A program made the position numbers and the translations under genes. A stretch of 64,000 nucleotides of DNA from Zonotrichia leucophrys gambelii (Eukaryota; Chordata; Aves; Passeriformes; Passerellidae). The notes below the pieces were generated by a model. It ran no database searches. It was not told the DNA's origin and was given only the letters and a program-made list of their open reading frames with translations. The first letter of the stretch is position 1; every line of letters starts with the position of its first letter. Location of the stretch: positions 2,625,501 through 2,689,500 of the forward strand of contig NC_088174.1 in the NCBI RefSeq assembly GCF_028769735.1, read 5' to 3'. This document shows positions 32,515 through 45,234 of the stretch, in pieces.

Positions 32515-32690
32515 TATGAGATAGTTGTCCAGGGAAGCTGTGGCTGCCCCATCCCTTGCAGTGTCCAAGGCCAGGCTGGATGGGGCTTGGAGCAGTGTGG
32601 GATAGTGGAAGGTGTCTCTGCCCAGGGCAGGGATGAACTTTAAGGTCCCTTCCAACCCAAACCACTGTAATTCTCTGATCATCAAATGCT
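32515..32690 (+). mobile_element. CR1 LINE 3' end fragment
   Basis: CCAGGGAAGCTGTGGCTGCC near 32,530, GGCCAGGCTGGATGGGGCTT near 32,569 and TTTAAGGTCCCTTCCAACCC near 32,639 are in the order of the avian CR1 3' end. The element is severely 5'-truncated to about 170 bases, in sense orientation relative to FGF16. Confidence 0.88.
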
Positions 32691-33109
32691 GCATGCACCA
32701 ATAACTGTTCTTTTCCCACCTCATTTCTGTAACAGCTTCTGCCTGGCACAGCAGTTAAATGCAGACAGAGTGGTTAAATTAAAAACATGCAAAATATTAA
32801 AAAGAAAAATCACCAGGATTCCATAAAACACAAAATCTCCTGAAGCACACTTCAGAAAGCAGGGCTAGAGCAGCACCTATCCTGTCAAACTCTAAGGCTG
32901 CTCAGCAGCTCCTGGAGTTTCAGCTTTCACTCGTGCCTGCTGGAGAACATGAGCCCATGCATGCCCCCCTCTTTGCCTTCAAACCTTGCAGCTCTGATTG
33001 TGAATCGAGTTTCATGATGGGTTAATTAAACTCTAGATCCCGTGTTCATGTTACAACACAGAAACAGAAATAGGGTAACATTTTACAGCACTGAATCTGG
33101 AAACAGAAT

Positions 33110-33215
33110 TGACCTGAAGACAGTCGTGGGAGCTGTCCCTGCCCATGGCAGGGGTCTGTAATGAGGTGATGTTGAAGGTTGTTTCCAACCCAGACCATTC
33201 TGGGATCTTGTGCAC
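33110..33215 (+). mobile_element. CR1 LINE extreme 3' end fragment
   Basis: CTGTCCCTGCCCATGGCAGG near 33,133 is followed by TTGTTTCCAACCCAGACCAT and TCTGGGATC. This matches only the last 100 or so bases of CR1, more diverged than the copy 500 bases upstream. Sense orientation. Confidence 0.75.
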
Positions 33216-35167
33216 CAGGCAGGACACTGCAGGGACACACTCAAAAGGCTGCTCCAAACTGCTGCCGTCACGAGCCAGGTCCCCAAATAACCCTGGAGTT
33301 TTAAAATCTGGGACACGTGGGTTGTACAATGATGGCTTTTGGAACTCAAAAGCCACTACAGTATTCTTAATTAAAGGTCCATAAAACAGCGCCTGACAAC
33401 AGCATTAGCATTACAATGGTATTTTGGGAGATCACAGTACAGCGGTATTTTTAAATTTTCAGCAAGTTTATTATTTCCCTCTGTGCCAATTTTGCCTGAT
33501 GCCTGTGTTGATGCAGCCAGGGCCAGCCATCCCCACAGCGACACGTGGAGTCCCCTCAGGACACTGAGCTTTTCCGCCTGTCCCTGTTGACCTCGTGCCA
33601 GCATTGCTGTAAAGCTCCCCAAGGATTTCAGAAATGCCACTAATACTTAGGGCAGCAACAGTCCCAGGCAGCACCTTGCCTCTGCCTGTGTGGTGTCAGG
33701 TTCAGTGGGGACATCCCAGGGCTTGGAAAGGAATAAATCACACCTTGCAGAATCACCCCAGACTCGCCAAACATTTTCCACAAGCACTGTACTCCAAACT
33801 GCCCAGTGCAGCACGGGGGAATGGGGGCAAAGCAGCAGCCAGAGTTCAGGCAGTCATCAGGTTCCAACATATTCCAAGTAGATGGCATCTGAGAGGAGGG
33901 AAAAAAACCAGCCTGTATTTATTGACAGAGCTGGGAAGAGAAGCCTGCAGTTCCCTGGGTCTCAGATGGCCAAGGCTGTGGCCTAGGACTTTTGGAGGGC
34001 TCACAACTCACCTCAGGCTTTATTTAATTAGCAGCAAAACATTGAAAACAGGTTCTGAGCACAGGTGAGCTCCTGGATTGTGTTACAAAACACATCTACT
34101 GCAAGCAGTAACATTTACTGAGCACTCAGTGTGCCTCGGAGGGGACACATTCCCTGCCCAGATAGTTTACAGTGGAGGGACAGTGGCTGTAATATTAGAG
34201 CACTCTACATTTGCAGGCTGCCCTTCAGCTGAAAGGGCTCCAGTCACCCTGGCAGTACCCCTGTGGGATGGGATGGGATGGCTGGACCCTCTGTGACAGC
34301 ACAGCAGGGCTGGCAAAGCCACCTGTGTCCTTGTGGGGCAGAGGGACAGCCTTGCTCCCCAGTGCAGCCAGGCACGTGGAGATGGGAGGGAGAGGGAAGG
34401 AGCACTGGACATGAATGACAAGTCCACCATCAAACAGCCAAGAGCCCCCAGCTGTAAGGGCTGGATGGGAAGGCTGGCTGTGGCTGTGGTGACACCAGTG
34501 CCATCTGTCCCCCCATGCCAGCGTGGGATGCACCAGCCACACACTTCATCACATCACCACCCTAAAGATCCCTGGGGTCTGACATCCCACATTCCTCTGG
34601 GTCTTGTTACAGCCTCCCATCACAGCTCACTGCCATTCCAGGAGGTGAAATCCTGAGCAATGCTTTCATTCCCATCTCAGTGCATCCACCTGTGTGCCCT
34701 GAACTTCCAAAGCAGTGCCTGCTCCTGTTTTGCTGTTTAGAACCCTTCAGATGTGCTGCCTGCTGCTTCTCCCATCCAAAAGAGGGGATCTGGGGTGTGT
34801 GGTACCTTGCAGAGGGGTTCCTACAGGGGGATGTGTCCCTGCCTGGTGGCACAACCACCCCAGCAAGCTGAAACTCACACCTGGACAGGTTTGGGGCTTT
34901 GTTGTGTGCCTGTCTGATTTACTCATAGAGCACCTTTGCAAAATCCATGCCCACCTTCTGCTTTTGTCTCCTTCCTCCTCCAACTCCAGAGGTCCTTGGG
35001 TGTTGACTTGTGCCCATTTCCAGCTCTCATCCCGAGCAGCACAGTCCTCATCCTCAGGGTAGCCAGGATAAGGCAGTGGGGAAAACACTAGAAAAACAAA
35101 GTAAGGAATGGTGGCCATGTTTTCTCTTGTGCCTCTTTGACACGAGTGTCTGTGTTCCCCACGGCAG

Positions 35168-35413
35168 AAGAAGCTGAGCCGGGAGTGCGTTTTCCGCGAG
35201 CAGTTTGAGGAGAACTGGTACAACACGTACGCGTCCACGCTGTACAAGCACCCCGACTCGGAGCGCCAGTACTACGTGGCCCTCAACAAGGACGGCTCCC
35301 CCCGCGAGGGGTACAGGACTAAGAGACACCAGAAATTCACCCACTTCTTACCCCGGCCTGTGGACCCTGCCAAAATCCCTGCCATGTACAGAGACCTCTT
35401 CCACTACAGGTGA
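35168..35413 (+). CDS. FGF16: FGF16 coding exon 3 and stop
   Basis: This exon encodes residues 128-208 and TGA at 35,411-35,413. It reads [19 protein letters not shown] (conserved Cys134) and continues with YASTLYKH. It then reads [14 protein letters not shown] (the FGF consensus region near the heparin-binding loop), [18 protein letters not shown] and the C-terminus RDLFHYR. The basic RTKRHQK segment matches the heparan-sulfate-binding surface in this subfamily. The acceptor is GGCAG|AAG, phase 0. The codon usage is strongly G/C-ending, like exon 1. Confidence 0.97.
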   Translation, partial: KKLSRECVFREQFEENWYNTYASTLYKHPDSERQYYVALNKDGSPREGYRTKRHQKFTHFLPRPVDPAKIPAMYRDLFHYR

Positions 35414-36008
35414 TGGCTCCTGCAGTGGCGGTGTACATACTTGGGCTCCCGAGCTTTTTCCCAGAGCACTCTATTAATAGTCATTCCATCATTCCTGTAA
35501 GAGTAGATGACCTAGGGAAGCACTTACATTGAATTCAGACACTGCTGTTCCTCCTTGTTTCCAGTGTATATCGAACCTGGGTTATTTATGGGGCGGGGGT
35601 AGGGCAAGGGAGGGAACCCTACATTTAATCTTCCATTTTCGTTCACTTTCGTTACCCGGTTGCTGCAAGAGAGGCTGAATATTCAATGTTATGGTTGCTT
35701 AAAGGAACGAGCAGGTGAGCAAACCTGATCACTGGGGAAAAGAAAGCCCCAAAACAACCTAAAAATGAAGAGAAGAAAAGAAAACAAAGACCACAGAACT
35801 GCTGCAGATGTTGCTGCTGAGCTGGGATAGATCCCTGCTAAGGAAAAGCCTTTGAGTGGTGCCCTGCTTAAGCAGCCTGGGAGTTTGCTACATGGATGAT
35901 GCTCCATGGACTGGTCCTGAATTGTGGGGTTCTTCCTGCTGTTGGGGTGGGAATGGGGCAAGGAACATTATTCAGATGTAAGCATGGATACTGTGCATAA
36001 GGACAAAA

Positions 36009-36075
36009 CTATTTATAAAATGTATATGATATTTATTTTATATATTTATTTATTTCAAAATAATTTTATTTTTAA
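36009..36075 (+). promoter_or_regulatory. FGF16: AU-rich element in FGF16 3' UTR
   Basis: Several ATTTA pentamers are clustered, including the overlapping ATTTATTTATTT block near 36,045-36,056 and ATTTATTTTAT near 36,030. Such clusters are known AU-rich instability elements in growth-factor and cytokine mRNAs. The function here is inferred by analogy. Confidence 0.6.
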
Positions 36076-36161
36076 TGAGAGATGCTATGACCGGATTTTC
36101 ATCAGGAAGAATAAGGTCCTACTGAAACAGGAAAAAAAATGAGTTTTAAGAGCTTATCGGC

Positions 36162-36167
36162 AATAAA
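36162..36167 (+). terminator. FGF16: FGF16 polyadenylation signal
   Basis: A canonical AATAAA lies about 750 bases after the stop, followed by a T-rich region. This is the most distal strong signal before unrelated sequence begins. Cleavage is expected about 15-30 bases downstream. Confidence 0.7.
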
Positions 36168-37946
36168 ATTGTCTTTATATTATAGATTTCTCGCTAGCCC
36201 TTTTTTTTGGCACTCTTCAACAACTAACCTGGTATTTCCCCAGCAACATGAACAATAAATCCACCTCTGAAAGGGCTTTGTGCAGTAAAGATCAATTGCC
36301 TAAGCCCCAAACTCCTGCAGGAAGATGACATCAAATCTCAGGTCTGGGAAACACCAGCTCGGTCTCCTTGGAGCATCCATCCCTGTGGATTTACTGTCCT
36401 GCTCAAAGCCAAGAGGAGAAACATTTGAAGCATCTGCTGTGTTTTGGATGGACCCTTCAGTCCTGCAACAAAACCATCACATCTTGCATGAGATTTACCT
36501 GCAGCACCATCAAAAATCCATGGAGAAATAGAAAGCAACAAGAGCAATCTAAACCCCCTCACTTTTAGGCAATTACGGTGGATGAGGGTGACCCCCTGCT
36601 GCAGGCAGTGCTGGGATGTTCATGGCTGTGGGGCATTTCCCTCTGCAGAAGCTGCCTGGTCCCACAGTCCTGTCACCTTTCCTCTGCCTCCAGCTGCAAA
36701 CCTGCTGACTCTTGGCAGGCCTGAGCCAGCCCCATATTCCCAGCTGTGCCCAGCAGTGCCAGGGAGCAGAGCTCTCCTCCAGTCAGGCCAGGCCAGGGAC
36801 ACTCATGGGGGAGCTTGGCTGTGCCAGCACAGGCCCTCAAGTGACTCTTGTGCCACATCTGCCCTTGCTGCCTGCTTGGGATGTCACAGACCTGCAGGGA
36901 AAGCTTCCAGCAATGATGCCAGCTCGTGTTCTGTGCCCTGTGGCCAGCAGAGAGGGATTTCAGCACGGTGGGAGCAGGAGTGTGTGGCTGCAGAGGCACA
37001 GGCACTTTGCAGCACGAGGAGAGGCTGACAGCAAGCAGGGTTCTCTGGAGTGTGCAAAAACCTGAACAACTACAGCTGTGCTGGCTCTGGCTTCTCCTTA
37101 TCACAACTGCTTTGTCCACAGTGTTGTTTCTGAACCTCCTCCTTGCAAAACACTCATGGTAACACCTCAGCTCCTTCATCTCCAGCCTGGGAATTCCCAG
37201 GACATTTTCACTGACCTAGAGATGATCCACACCAGCTTCTTCACGAGCTGCATCACTAATGGAGCAGCAGCTCTAGAGGCCAGCTCTGCTCCCCACTGTC
37301 TCTCACCCTCTCTGCTGCCACCTCCCACGTCCCTTCGCTGTCCCAGCGGGTCCAGCAGCCACCAGACGACAGGCTGGGGTTGGCAATGAGGAGATTACAG
37401 GAGCTTTACCTTCAATGATCCAGACATGAAGGAATTTAATCCCGTGTTTGAAATAAAAAGAGTTTATTTAGCTTCTTCCTCTGAGTCACTGCCGAAACAT
37501 CTCATCCCCGGCTGCCGTGCCGGAGCTCCATCGCTCACGAGACGCGTCCTCAGGTGCACTTTTGACCTTCCCCTGCATCAAGGGAAATCCCTCAGCCCTG
37601 GAGCCCTGCTTGGCCCCTGGGATGATCCTGCTCCTTCCATCCAGGGCTTTCTGTTGTGCTTGAAGATAAATCTGGTGGTTATGATCCTGCTCCTTTTCAA
37701 AATGAAGGTCCGAACCTGATCTCAGCAATGCCAAGTATATTTTTTACCAACTCCAAAGGGAGATGATTTGGCCCATGGGGGCAATGCTGGACTTGTTCTT
37801 CTGATACCCAACCTCCTGCCACAAAGGGACACACAGGTACCAGGGATGCTGTAAAACACTTTTGCAGGATCTGGGTTCAAGAAACTCATACTTGCAAAAA
37901 GCAAAATCCACAAAGAATTTATTGGAAATCCCTTGGTAAAGGCTAG

Positions 37947-37979
37947 TGTCCTGTCCTGTCCTGTCCTGTCCTGTCCTGT
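37947..37979. repeat. (TGTCC)n pentanucleotide microsatellite
   Basis: About six and a half perfect copies of TGTCC. Perfect copies suggest length polymorphism. Confidence 0.95.
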
Positions 37980-39460
37980 GTGGGACATTCACTAAATGGG
38001 GAATTCAGCACTGCTAAATCCCACCCAAATGTTTCTTTCACATGAATTTGCATTGTTTGGTTCTGGTTCAGCAAAGCAGCTGAAGATGTGAGTGACCTGA
38101 GTGAGCTGGGAGCTGAACAGCAGCAGAGGGAGCCACCACAGACATGGGGTGCATTCTGAGTGGCACAGGAGGGGGCTGTGATGCACAGTGGGTTTGTGTG
38201 GGCACACTCATCTCTCCACCCCATCCTGTCCTCCTGCTCCAGCTGCTTCCCCACCTGAAGATTCCAACTGCTCCTTCGGCCTGGAGGCGTTACAGGGCTG
38301 GCAGATGGACCTTGCTAGGAAAGTTTGAGAGGAAAACACGTTTGGGTTGCTTCAAGCTAACAAAATCTTCCAAGTCAGCAAAAGGAAACAGTGTTTGGGG
38401 TCTCAGCTCATGTAGATTCCATAGGATTCAAAGTCACAACAGCCAACTGGAACACTTCTCTCCCAGGGGAGGCAGCGGCTGGGGCAGGGGGTGGCTGTGA
38501 TCCCCAGGAACCCCTGAGCCCAGAGCTGCTCTGCACACAGGCTGTGGGTCTGGAAACACCACAGCAAACGGGACAAAGGCGTCTCTTCAACCTTCTCCTT
38601 CCATCAGGAGGGCTGGGCCGGCTCTGTGAAACATTGTCTGGGACAGCTGTGCAGAGCAGGAGGGAGGAGGCTCCAGCAGAGGTGGGGAAGTGCTGCAGTC
38701 TCACTATGGAGGGTGCAGAAACAGAGGGGAGCTGCCTGGGAGAGGCCAACGAGGAGCCAAGCACAGCAGTAATTGCCTTTCTCCCTGGCCTTGGCTCATG
38801 ATCCAGGGCACAGGATGGATTGGATTGTCTGCAGACTGGCATACAAGTGCCAATGTCCATGTGCCCTCAGGGACATCCCCATGGAGACCTTGCTGCCTGT
38901 GGGTGGAATGCCTGGCTTGGGGCTCCTTTCTCCAAAGGGGAAAAGCAGAGGAGGCCCCAAAGACTCACCTCCTGTGGAGAGAGTGATGGAGAGCCCAAAA
39001 CTGCAGAGGGAATCCAGAAAGAAGAAATCCAGAAACTGCTGGAAGGCAATGAAGGTGTCCTGGTTGTCCCACCTGGATGGATATCCAGAGATGTGCTGCT
39101 GCTGCTGCTGCCAGACTTTGGCTGAGATGTTTCTGGAAGGACACCCAGGGATGGAGCATTCCTGAAGGAGAAGGGCTGAAGTTTGTGTTGGTGTGGACAC
39201 AAAGACACCTGCACCCCTTGGATCAGTGCTGGTTATTGCTTTCTCCAAAACTGCCCCAGAGCTGCTGAATTCTCATCGTGGAGAACACCAAGGCTGTCAC
39301 CTCACACCTGCACTGGGGGTGAGCAGGAGCCCTGGGAAATTAATTCCAGGGATTCTCAGGCTCTTCCCTCACTGTGCCAGGAGGTGTCTGGCACCGAGAT
39401 GCCACCAAGCAGGGCAGGTCACCACACCAGACATGGCCAGGGCCTCTCTTCTCCACTGCT

Positions 39461-39650
39461 TGTGGGAATGGGGAGAACCCAGGGGAATGGGAACACTGAA
39501 TTCCTAAAGCAGCTGGAGGGCCTGTGGGCATGGGGAGAACCCAGGGAAATGGGAACACTGAATTCCTAAAGCAGCTGGAGGGCCTGTGGGCATGGGGAGA
39601 ACCCAGGGAAATGGGGAACACTGAATTCCTAAAGCAGCTGGAGTGCCTGG
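39461..39650. repeat. 62-bp tandem repeat, three copies
   Basis: Three copies begin with TGTGGG at 39,461, 39,523 and 39,585. Each contains GGGGAGAACCCAGGG, CACTGAATTCCTAAAGCAGC and TGGAG. The copies differ by a few substitutions and one inserted G, which indicates a young local expansion. Confidence 0.9.
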
Positions 39651-41034
39651 ATCGGGGTTTGAGGGGTGCCTCAGGTACCAGTTCCTGTCTCACCCATTCT
39701 CAAGCAGGGTCTGTGCACACAGGGCCAGGGTGGTGTTTGAGATCAGACCTTGGAGGGGCTGAGCACAGACCCAAGGGGTGACCCCACCTTCCCTTCTCCA
39801 GGGCAGTGTCCCCACTGGGGCCACAGCCCCTTCCAACCCCTCCAGTGCCCCCAAGCCACCCCTGGGGAAAGCAGAGCAGGAGCTGGGGCTGCATGGAAGG
39901 GTCACCCACAGGATGAGCTCAGCCCACTCATCCCAGCCACACACAGCACGGCAGGAGCTGGTGCAGACCCTTCACAGCAGCACAGCTTTGCCAGAGCCAC
40001 ATGTGGAATTATTCTGGTGCCCAGGCCTCCTCCCCAGGGTGGGTTCCACAGCACAGAGGGTGCACAGGGGGTTATTTGACACCTGAGCAGGTCTGGGAAG
40101 TTCAGACACCACGTGGTTATTGGTGCTGGGGCTGCAACACCAGCTTTTTTCCAGACTCCTGCAGCTGGGAACATTTAGGATGTTTGGCTTTCCATAAACA
40201 TTGAAAATCTATCCAACTTCAAAACTGTTTTTTGCTTGAACTGATGAATTTAGTTTCATTTACTGTGTGGAAAGTGGTTCTGCTTTTAAGATAAAGGCAA
40301 AAGCTGCTCAGGCTGGGCACAGCTGACACAGCAACGGGGCTGGTCAGTGTTGGGACACCTCAGCCCAACATTCTGGACATGGGACTCGTCCCAGGACACT
40401 TCCCAGCCCAGCACAGCCAGCCACATCCAGCCTGAGCTGCCCACTGCCTCCCATCAGTCCCAGGGATAATTAAAAACACGCTGCCCACAGGGCCCTTGGA
40501 GCACAACTCCAATATTTCCACCTCAGACACCATTCCCACCTCCCTCAGCTTTACCAAGACCCCTGGGCAGCCCTGCAGTGCCAGGGAACGAGCAGAGGGC
40601 ACCTTTAAACACAATTTTTTGTGCTTATTATGCAAAAAATTATTAATTGTTACACTTTGCATAGGAAAGGGGGTGTTGTGCCCAACAGGGGGGATTTAAT
40701 AACTGAGGAATGGAGAAGTACAACTACCAGGTTAAAATACAGCAGCACCTTCTTCTGATTTGACTAAGCAGAACTTCACCTCACGTTTAACCATCTCACT
40801 GCTGGACATCTCATTTCATTTTTAACAGACAGATTGGCAGAAGCTGCTATTAAGAGTAATTTGAAAATCTGGACCACAGCTATTTTCCCTAAATGAAATC
40901 AATGTCTATATCCACTAAAGTCATTGTAGAAAACAGTAAGAGCTTCAACTCACAGCACAGTTCTCCAAAGAACATTCCCAGGCTGAATCCCAGTGGAGTT
41001 AACACTGGACTGTGAATGTAGCACAAGGCACGTT

Positions 41035-43616
41035 GATGTATTTTGGTCACTTTATTAAATGAGATATTAAATAGTTTAAGTTTCACTACTAAAACAGCAC
41101 TTTGAATGGTGAAAACACATAGTATATTGTCATACTTGAATGCTTCTTCTTTTTTAAAAACACATTTCCAGTCCTTATATATATTACAAAACAGCCTTAT
41201 AGGAAGAGGGGACACCTTTTCTATAGTACTTAAGATATTTAATACAGAACTGAAAAGCCATCTAATAGAAACAAAGGCAAGTCTTCACAGCTGTATGATT
41301 TCAGCAGCCAAAGCTGGTTGATGGACTGAAACATTACTATACAACTGGGACAAAACATATACAATATCACGATACTAAGCAAAAACGCTTTACATCCAAA
41401 GGAATAAACAGGTTACAAAAATGTGGATAATTTAGCAGGCAAAACTGTATTACAAGCAACATTTTTATTTGTCATCTTAAGCCATTTTTATCTAGTTAAA
41501 ACATCTAAAACAAATATAAAAATGAGCCTTTTATTATCTTACTGATGTATGTTCTGTCTTTAAGTACTGGTTAAAGCCTGATGTTATACTCAAAGCACGT
41601 TGTTATGCAGCTAAAATGTCGAGTGAGAAACGTAAGCAAAGTGGTCCAGGTTTTACTTCAATGCTTAGCTTGTATTCCTTCTTGTGCATTAGTCTTCTGT
41701 TATCCATAGGTTTGTCCAGGATGAAATAAAATGTGCCTTTCAATGTTGCCTAAAACTTCCACATTTAAGTCTTTGAGTTACTGTAAAACTCCACTTAACA
41801 TTCCCAGGTTTGGTAGAAAGTACTTCTCTTATTCACAACACGTAGGAATATCGGTGACAGTTACCCAGAGTACATTTGCCTTCAAATGTTTGTCTCAACA
41901 TCTCACTTTTGTCTCTTCTAGTGCCAGCATGTCTCTCTTTGCTCCCTCCCCCAGATCAGAGTTAGCTGTAGAGCTGGCAGAGCACTAGAACACACTGAGG
42001 GTCCTTTGTGGTATCTCGTCATCAAAGAGTCCAAGACAGAAAGTTGTCACTGGGCTTGCAGCAGCCCAACCAACCTCTGTCCACATCACAAACCAAGTGT
42101 GAGTCACACACCAAAACACCGTGGAACATCTGCAGAACTTGGCCATTCAGGGCAAGAACTCAAACTCTTGCAAGAAACTTCCCAGAAACCAAAATTGTTT
42201 TAGTTCACACCAGCATCAGAAGAGTCCAGCACAATGTGGAGCCACTGCCTCCATCTGTCTCCAGAGCCCTGTGTTGTCCACACACCACCATCTCCATGTT
42301 CCTGCCACTTACTTGTGCCCCTAGATGATCAATGGGGTTTTTTGGGGGGGTAAGAATCACCCAAAGTCTATGCAAAGGAAAGTCCTATTTGTATTTAATA
42401 AGAACCTGACAACCCAACAAGTGTGGGCAAAGAGAGTGATAATGGTATAGAATAAACCTGAAATTTATCTCTGGCCTACATTAAAAAAAACCCCAAACTA
42501 GAACAGAAACAAAAGCAAAATCAAGCTCTTTGTGTCCTAACCCATGTTTTCACACAGCTGAAGGGATGGGGAGCAGTGCATAACCCCATCTCTGTCAGTC
42601 AGGTCATTTCACACTTCTGGCAGCTCCAGAAGCTGCTACAGCCCTTTCTCTGTATGGATCTCCAACGGGCAGGGGCTGTGCCACGTTAAAGGGGGTTCTG
42701 TGACAGGGGGTTCTCTGAGAGGCCACCTGACCCTGGCCACCACCACCAATTCACCCCAAAGACAGGAATGGAGCTGTGTTGGCCCGTCCCCCATTGCCGG
42801 CAATGGAGGAGACAGTAGCACCAGCAGGAAGGAGTTACAGAAATGTGCTTTGTGCTGGACTCCACAGCAGGATCAGCCTGTGAAGGAAAAGCATCTCCAC
42901 TCCCAGACCATCAGCTGTTATTCCATCACATGGAACTGAAAATAAGAAATGGCAGCAGACTGGGGAAGGCCCAGTCCTGTTTAAGGCTGGATGCACAGTT
43001 CCCTGTGTCTCAGAGCAGTAGTAGTTACAAATATTGCACTCAGTTCTGTTTCAGGGAGCGTTTTCAGCTCCTGTTCCATTCAGCACAGATGACCCGTGAA
43101 GGAAACTAAACTATTTCTGTTACAACGTTCCCACTAATAGAAAGAAATGGGCAAGCAGAAAAGTATTCCATAATTTGAGGAATCAACTCTAATCAAGAAC
43201 TCAGCTGTTTTCAATTCACATATGTCAGACTGAACTTACAGACCTGCAATCCTTCCTAAGCTTCCCAAAGCTTTGCAGCCACGAAAAGCAAACGTAGGAG
43301 TTTAGACAGGAAACCTGTGGAGATGCTACTGTAAGGGGAGGACTTGTTTTCACTGAAAACAACTTGTTATCTCCTGTACTCAACATATGTAAGAAGATTC
43401 TAGGCAACATCACTGACAACAGGGAAAACATCGTGACCTATTTAAACAGAGCTGAAACACTAATATGGAACATGGTATTTAAGGGGAGCAACCAAACTAT
43501 TCTTTTTAATTCTTTTTTTTTTTTTTTACAGTTGAGTTCTGTTAGGCCATTGATTCCTAAAAAAATAAAAAGTTCTTTCTCTGATTTTAACAATCCTTTA
43601 GGCTTTTAGTGCAAAA
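41035..43616 (-). other. ATRX: ATRX 3' UTR
   Basis: About 2.6 kb of AT-rich sequence with no other gene lies between the ATRX stop codon and the most distal polyadenylation signal on the minus strand (41,051-41,056). Additional minus-strand AATAAA hexamers at 41,464-41,469 and 41,530-41,535 could give shorter 3' UTRs. The extent is inferred from signals, not transcripts. Confidence 0.6.
41051..41056 (-). terminator. ATRX: ATRX distal polyadenylation signal
   Basis: TTTATT on + is AATAAA on the transcribed strand. It is the last such signal before the intergenic spacer, and a T/G-rich context follows on the minus strand. Two other copies lie about 410 and 480 bases upstream in the transcript. 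Confidence 0.5.
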
Positions 43617-43895
43617 TCACATTGATTTCCCTTGGGAAGGCCCTGGATTTTTGCCTCTCATTGGGGGTGGTGCTCGTTGTAGGGGTGGGGGCTGCATCCC
43701 ACCAGACACTGACTGATACATTCCTCTCACATCTATGGCTGGGTAGCTGGAAGGATTCATGATTAGATTTGGAGGCTTTGGCATCATGAGGTGGCTCATG
43801 GCTGCTTGCTGGTAGGACATCTGCTGCTGCTGCTGCTGGTTGTACTGGTGCTGGAGGCGCCGGTTCATCAGGATCCTCTGGACACAGCCGATCAA
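43617..43895 (-). CDS. ATRX: ATRX exon 35 (last coding exon)
   Basis: This exon encodes 92 residues and TGA (43,617-43,619). It begins LIGCVQRILMNRRLQHQ, then a glutamine tract (QYNQQQQQQMSYQQ), then MMPKPPNLIMNPS. It ends with GGMQPPPLQRAPPPM and GPSQGKSM, the ATRX C-terminus. The acceptor reads CCTCCGCAG|TTG, phase 0. The tail is low-complexity and probably disordered. The tract is encoded by mixed CAG and CAA codons. Confidence 0.97.
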   Translation of the reverse strand: MIGCVQRILMNRRLQHQYNQQQQQQMSYQQAAMSHLMMPKPPNLIMNPSSYPAIDVRGMYQSVSGGMQPPPLQRAPPPMRGKNPGPSQGKSM

Positions 43896-44629
43896 CTGCG
43901 GAGGGAAAGCAGAGCAGCCTGAGTGCACCACCCGTCCCCCTGCTCCCAGGATCAGGTTCAGGGCTCAAATCAATTTGTTAGGGACAGCATGGCTGGGGGA
44001 AAAAGCCCCATTGTTATCACCATCCCTAATGTGATGGCATTCGGCAGCCCATTACTGCAGAAACCATTTAGTAACAGCATTCAGGGCTCAGTTCTCCTGA
44101 AGACTTGGCTATTGTGTTGCAGGCAGCATTTAGGTGAGTTGCCATGGCAACGTGTACTCTACTGTGAAATTATTCCCAGGTATAAGTTACATCATCAGCT
44201 CTCAGGTACCATTCATCTTCCCTTTGAAAGTCCCGCCTGTGCACTGTCAGTGTTTGTTTGCTTGAGAGAAAAACTCTTCCCTCTGACATCATCTGGGCAA
44301 CTTTCAGATTCTGCAAAGTAATTCTAAGCTAAAACAACATTACCAACTCTCTCTAAGATGTTTCCTAAGTGGCTGGCTGAGCTCTGGGAATCAGATTTCT
44401 CTTTATGCCTCATGACCTCGCAGCAAAGCCCTTCAGCTCCAAAACCTGGCGAGTGGCTTTTTCATGAACCTCTCCCTCACTGAGGCCAAGCAATGAACTC
44501 CAGCACGCTGCTGACCACTCTGTGAGGGATATTTATGTGCCTAAACACACACTCGTAGCTCAGGAATGAACACACACAAGATCCCCATTCAAGCTCTGGC
44601 AGTAGGTAAATAAATGTAGGATGTTTTAC

Positions 44630-44758
44630 CATCTGCTGTTTCCCGAGCACGTCGTTGTAAATGGCTTCCCGGCGCTTCACGTCCAGCTCCTGGCTCGCCT
44701 GCCTGTTCAGGGCCAGGGCCTGCACCTGGCTCTCCGTCAGGGTCAAGTTTTCTTTCCA
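44630..44758 (-). CDS. ATRX: ATRX exon 34
   Basis: The 43 residues read WKENLTLTESQVQALAL, then SRQ-like NRQASQELDVKRREAIYND and VLGKQQM. The region is charged and probably helical. Phase 0 at both ends: acceptor TTTGCAG|TGG, donor ATG|GTAAAA. Confidence 0.96.
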
Positions 44759-45234
44759 CTGCAAAGCAAAAAAACCTTCTTGGCACTGGTGGTTTGAACA
44801 AAAACCTGACAGTAACTGAGGTTCTGGGTCATGTTCGCAGTTGCACCAAGAGTTAAAGCAGCCCAGCTTCCAGTGAGTGCAGAACTGCTTCACCACAACC
44901 ACAACCAGCAGTTATTAGTGCTCCTAACTGGCAATCAGCAGTCCACAAAATACAATAACTATTTGCCTGTAATTGCTGTTCTGATTTCTAGAAAAACCAG
45001 CATTTTCAGAGCATGGCAAATACTTATGGATCTAAAGTGCCACTCCTGTAAGGCTCTGTGCCAGCTGCACACCAAGGGTTACTGCTGGGATAAAGGTCAC
45101 TCCCAACTGGAAATGATGCTCATTAATAATGCACTTCATTAGCTGGATGACCATTTGCAGTAGCAATAGCTTTGTTTGATAATGTTTAATGTTCTCCACT
45201 CCTGATCTAAGCCAGGGCTATGCACTGCACTCAC

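Larger units (their letters stand above)
35414..36190 (+). other. FGF16: FGF16 3' UTR
   Basis: About 780 bases run from the stop codon to just past the AATAAA signal at 36,162-36,167. A GT/T-rich stretch (about 36,170-36,210) lies downstream as expected for cleavage. The last third is AU-rich. The open frame on the minus strand here is not supported. Confidence 0.75.
36191..41030. other. Spacer between converging FGF16 and ATRX
   Basis: No recognised exon. It is more GC-rich than the far-left flank (about 36,580-40,100) and holds a CCTGT pentamer run (37,947-37,979), a five-copy CTG run near 39,099-39,113 and a three-copy 62-bp repeat (39,461-39,650). Open frames across 38,400-40,100 occur in several phases on both strands, without domain features, and are treated as chance. 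Confidence 0.6.

Noticed and set aside
39099..39113. (CTG)5 run in the spacer
   Set aside because: Five copies is within ordinary background for GC-rich vertebrate DNA.
38391..40174. Cluster of 80-150 codon frames on both strands in the spacer
   Set aside because: Multiple overlapping phases, GC-rich sequence and a tandem repeat explain them; no motif or splice structure was seen.
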